Origin: Pontibacter silvestris | Lineage (GTDB): Bacteria; Bacteroidota; Bacteroidia; Cytophagales; Hymenobacteraceae | Direction: 5' to 3' | Assembly (NCBI RefSeq): GCF_020907275.1 | Contig: NZ_JAJJWI010000021.1 | Coordinates: forward strand, 23,037 to 87,036 | DNA: 64,000 nt | Program-made: the position numbers and the translations under genes | Notes under the pieces: model-generated | The model's database searches: none | Told to the model about the DNA's origin: nothing | The model's input: the letters and a program-made list of their open reading frames with translations, nothing else | Part shown: positions 61,759-64,000 of the stretch, one piece after another | How the letters are laid out: each line of letters begins with the position of its first letter | Position numbering within the stretch: position 1 is the first letter of the stretch

Positions 61759-63423
61759 ATGAAGCCACGCCACCTATTATTTGCTTCTGCTATAGCAGTA
61801 GCAGCTTTTGGCTGTACCAGCAAAACAACAGAAGAAGCCAATAACAACACTGCAGAAGCTGTGCAATCGGATGATGATATCCAGCATAAGTTAGATATGT
61901 ATACTTCTGTGCGACTTACTTCTGACCTCAGTGCATTGAGTGAAAGTGAGAAAAAGATGATTCCGTTACTGATAGAAGCAGGACAGGTAATGGATAAGCT
62001 ATTCTGGTATGAAGCCTACGGCAAAAGCGACTCTCTTTTATCAGCTTTGAGCAGTGATGCCGCAAAACAGTTTGTAAAAATAAATTATGGTCCTTGGGAC
62101 CGCCTGAATGATAACGAGCCCTTTATAGAGGGAGTAGGGCCAAAGCCTGATGCTGCTAATTTTTATCCGCATGATATGACAAAGGAAGAGTTTGAGCAGG
62201 CGAACTTACCTGATAAAACCAGCCAATACACTTTTCTACGTCGTGATGAAAATGGAAAGCTAATAACGGTGCCGTACCATATTCAGTTCAAAGATGAGGT
62301 GGAACGTGCAGCAGGGCTCTTAAAGCAGGCGGCTAATCTGGCTGATGATGCTGGCTTAAAAAGGTACCTTAACCTGCGTGCACAGGCCTTGCTGACGGAT
62401 AATTACCAACCAAGTGATCTGGCTTGGATGGATATGAAGAATAATACGATTGATGTGGTAATCGGTCCGATAGAAACATATGAAGATAAGCTGTTCGGTT
62501 ACAAAGCAGCCCATGAGACATATGTGCTTATCAAAGATATGGATTGGAGTAAGCGTTTGGAGAAATATGCTTCCTTTTTGCCAGAGCTACAGCGGGGGCT
62601 ACCGGTTGCAGCGGCTTACAAGAAAGAAATGCCTGGATCTGATGCAGATCTTAACGCTTATGATGTGGTATACTATGCAGGAGATTGTAACGCAGGGAGT
62701 AAAACCATAGCCATTAATCTGCCGAACGATGAGGAAGTGCAGTTGAAGAAAGGTACTCGTCGCCTGCAACTCAAGAATGCCATGCGTGCTAAATTCGACA
62801 AGATAATGGAGCCTATTGCCGATGAGTTGATTGTGGAGGACCAGCAGCGACATGTAACTTTTGATGCGTTTTTTGCCACCACTATGTTCCATGAAGTGGC
62901 ACATGGTTTAGGTATTAAAAATACAATCAATGGAAAGGGAACTGTGCGTGAGGCCTTAAAGGAACATGCTTCTGCCTTGGAAGAGGGTAAGGCTGACATT
63001 CTGGGGCTGTATATGATTACACAGCTGCACGAGAAAGGTGAAGTAGAAGGTAGCTTGGAAGATTATTACACTACTTTTCTGGCTGGTATCTTTAGGTCTG
63101 TGCGCTTTGGTGCGGCCAGTGCACATGGTAAAGCCAATATGGTGCGTTTTAATTTTTTCAGGCAAAATGGTGCTTTTGAGCGCGACCAGCAGACAGGCAA
63201 ATATCGGGTGAACTACGTAAAAATGAGTGAAGCCATGAATAAGCTGTCAGAGCTTATATTAACCCTACAGGGTAATGGCGATTATGCTGGTGTAGGCAAA
63301 CTGTTAGATGAGCAGGGCCTTGTAAGCCCACAGTTGCAGTCTGATCTTGACCGCTTGAGCCGTGCCAATATTCCTGTTGATATTGTTTTTGAACAGGGAA
63401 TAGAAGTATTGAGTTTAAAATAA
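61759..63423 (+). CDS. Dipeptidyl-peptidase III-like metallopeptidase (M49), lipoprotein
   Basis: 554 residues with a lipoprotein signal (AAFGCTSK). The zinc site is TMFHEVAHGLGIKN, with a further ligand Glu in EEGKADILGLYM about 50 residues on, as in the short M49 group where HEVxHGLG replaces HELLGHG. Other parts: FYPHDMTKEEFEQA, DVVIGPIETYEDKLFGYKAA and AINLPNDEEVQ. Extracytoplasmic dipeptide release from peptides is inferred from the family. Single gene with a short terminator downstream. Confidence 0.88.
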   Translation: MKPRHLLFASAIAVAAFGCTSKTTEEANNNTAEAVQSDDDIQHKLDMYTSVRLTSDLSALSESEKKMIPLLIEAGQVMDKLFWYEAYGKSDSLLSALSSDAAKQFVKINYGPWDRLNDNEPFIEGVGPKPDAANFYPHDMTKEEFEQANLPDKTSQYTFLRRDENGKLITVPYHIQFKDEVERAAGLLKQAANLADDAGLKRYLNLRAQALLTDNYQPSDLAWMDMKNNTIDVVIGPIETYEDKLFGYKAAHETYVLIKDMDWSKRLEKYASFLPELQRGLPVAAAYKKEMPGSDADLNAYDVVYYAGDCNAGSKTIAINLPNDEEVQLKKGTRRLQLKNAMRAKFDKIMEPIADELIVEDQQRHVTFDAFFATTMFHEVAHGLGIKNTINGKGTVREALKEHASALEEGKADILGLYMITQLHEKGEVEGSLEDYYTTFLAGIFRSVRFGAASAHGKANMVRFNFFRQNGAFERDQQTGKYRVNYVKMSEAMNKLSELILTLQGNGDYAGVGKLLDEQGLVSPQLQSDLDRLSRANIPVDIVFEQGIEVLSLK

Positions 63424-63443
63424 AAATAAATATTGTGCAATTT

Positions 63444-63466
63444 AGCCCAGCCAAAGCGGTTGGGCT
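63444..63466 (+). terminator. Rho-independent terminator
   Basis: agcccagcc/ggttgggct (one G-U) around aaagc, followed by a T-run; 20 bases after the M49 peptidase stop. Confidence 0.85.
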
Positions 63467-63701
63467 TTTTGTTTCCTTGCTGATGTCTCAATAACACTGC
63501 CGAAAAAAGTGTTAACTATTTTATTGAGATACAATTTTAGGGATAACAGGCTGATTGTTAGTATAAGGATACACTTTTTAAGGGAACATGCTGATGCTGA
63601 AGCTAGTATGTGAAAATATAATTGCTTTGAACACAACAATTTATGATTTATAAGAGTATGTTAAATTTCGCAACATATTATAAATCAATAAATTAATACT
63701 T

Positions 63702-63914
63702 ATGAAAAGCTTTTATGATTATAACAGAAACAATCCGGAGGAACGAAGGGAAAGAAACCTGTTGTATCCAGAAATGGCCAAGTTCCATATTGCATTACGA
63801 GAAGAGCTAGGCGAAGAGGAATACCAACAATTTTACCGTGCGGAGAAAGAGGCCAACAGGCGAGTAGCTCCAGCTTTGTTAAACCAAACCAATAGTAGAT
63901 GGGCGACTGTTTAA
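63702..63914 (+). CDS. Small hypothetical protein
   Basis: 70 residues, helical and charged (NPEERRERNLLYPEMAKFHI, LREELGEEEYQQFYRAEKEA), no signal or motif. Not recognised. A perfect hairpin terminator follows closely, which supports it being a real short transcription unit. Start ATG at 63702. Confidence 0.6.
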   Translation: MKSFYDYNRNNPEERRERNLLYPEMAKFHIALREELGEEEYQQFYRAEKEANRRVAPALLNQTNSRWATV

Positions 63915-63927
63915 ATTACGTAAAACA

Positions 63928-63968
63928 TTAAAAAGGCAAACTGTTCATAGTGCAGTTTGCCTTTTTAA
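63928..63968. terminator. 16-bp perfect hairpin terminator
   Basis: Arms 63928-63943 and 63953-63968 around a nine-base loop; A-run left and T-run right. Follows the small hypothetical gene by 13 bases. Confidence 0.88.
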
Positions 63969-64000
63969 TTTTAAATAACTCGAGTTGCGATTTAGATGCA

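Noticed and set aside
1..64000. CRISPR arrays, tRNA or rRNA genes, prophage genes, intact insertion sequences
   Set aside because: Looked for repeat-spacer patterns, tRNA T-loop sequences and element ends by eye; none found.

Overview
The window looks like a chromosomal segment of an aerobic, rod-type Bacteroidota member, most likely Cytophagales/Hymenobacteraceae (Pontibacter-like). This is inferred from gene content and not from a marker gene. Pointers are a SUF (not ISC) iron-sulfur operon in the usual Bacteroidota order, RhaT/RhaI/RhaEW-type rhamnose genes, lipoprotein signals, weak Shine-Dalgarno context, SpoIIAA-like small proteins, YD-repeat and DUF3575-like surface proteins, and an 800-residue GAF protein of a type typical for the phylum. 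No rRNA, tRNA, CRISPR array or intact mobile element was seen.

Layout. 1-2045: divergent secreted gamma-glutamyltransferase-family protein. 2046-7300: AT-rich, gene-poor accessory stretch with a standalone protein made of helicase-associated repeats, a decayed IS3-type transposase, two cold-shock proteins and a small hypothetical. 7376-10677: fatty acid desaturase, aldo/keto reductase and a single-domain BLUF blue-light receptor. 11128-17093: complete minus-strand SUF operon (A-type carrier, sufB, sufC, sufD, sufS, sufE, DUF59/MIP18 protein). 17511-21357: a DisA_N/DACNV-like sensor protein, then two luciferase-like monooxygenases and an ArsR-type repressor with a matching operator in front of both units. 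21495-22645: a decayed TonB-C-domain gene and a SpoIIAA-like protein. 23013-31723: a plus-strand L-rhamnose operon (transport, isomerase, kinase, aldolase-dehydrogenase) directly coupled to lutABC. 32252-34832: multi-PAS histidine kinase with overlapping receiver protein. 34938-40704: tripartite RND efflux operon. 40937-63914: mixed housekeeping and envelope genes (alkyltransferase-like protein, ferritin, 2Fe-2S protein, paired SpoIIAA-like proteins, glycosyltransferase, M13, S8 and M49 peptidases, cyclophilin, CDGSH protein, deoxynucleoside kinase and several unknowns).

How the genes work together. The clearest metabolic unit is rhaT-rhaEW-rhaI-rhaB-lutABC. Rhamnose enters, is isomerised, phosphorylated and cleaved to DHAP plus L-lactaldehyde; lactaldehyde is oxidised to lactate by the dehydrogenase half of RhaEW, and LutABC takes lactate to pyruvate. 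The SUF operon would supply clusters for LutA/LutB, the 2Fe-2S ferredoxin-like protein and the CDGSH protein, with ferritin as iron store. The ArsR/luciferase-like cluster looks like a small self-regulated stress or detoxification unit.

The most notable observations are the shared operator around the ArsR gene, a BLUF domain with a changed flavin-pocket position, a DACNV-like protein with an altered RHR motif, a kinase-like unknown protein (42318-43364), a protein consisting only of helicase-associated repeats, two pseudogenes reconstructed across frames, and a series of long perfect hairpins (up to 26 bp) acting as likely two-way terminators.
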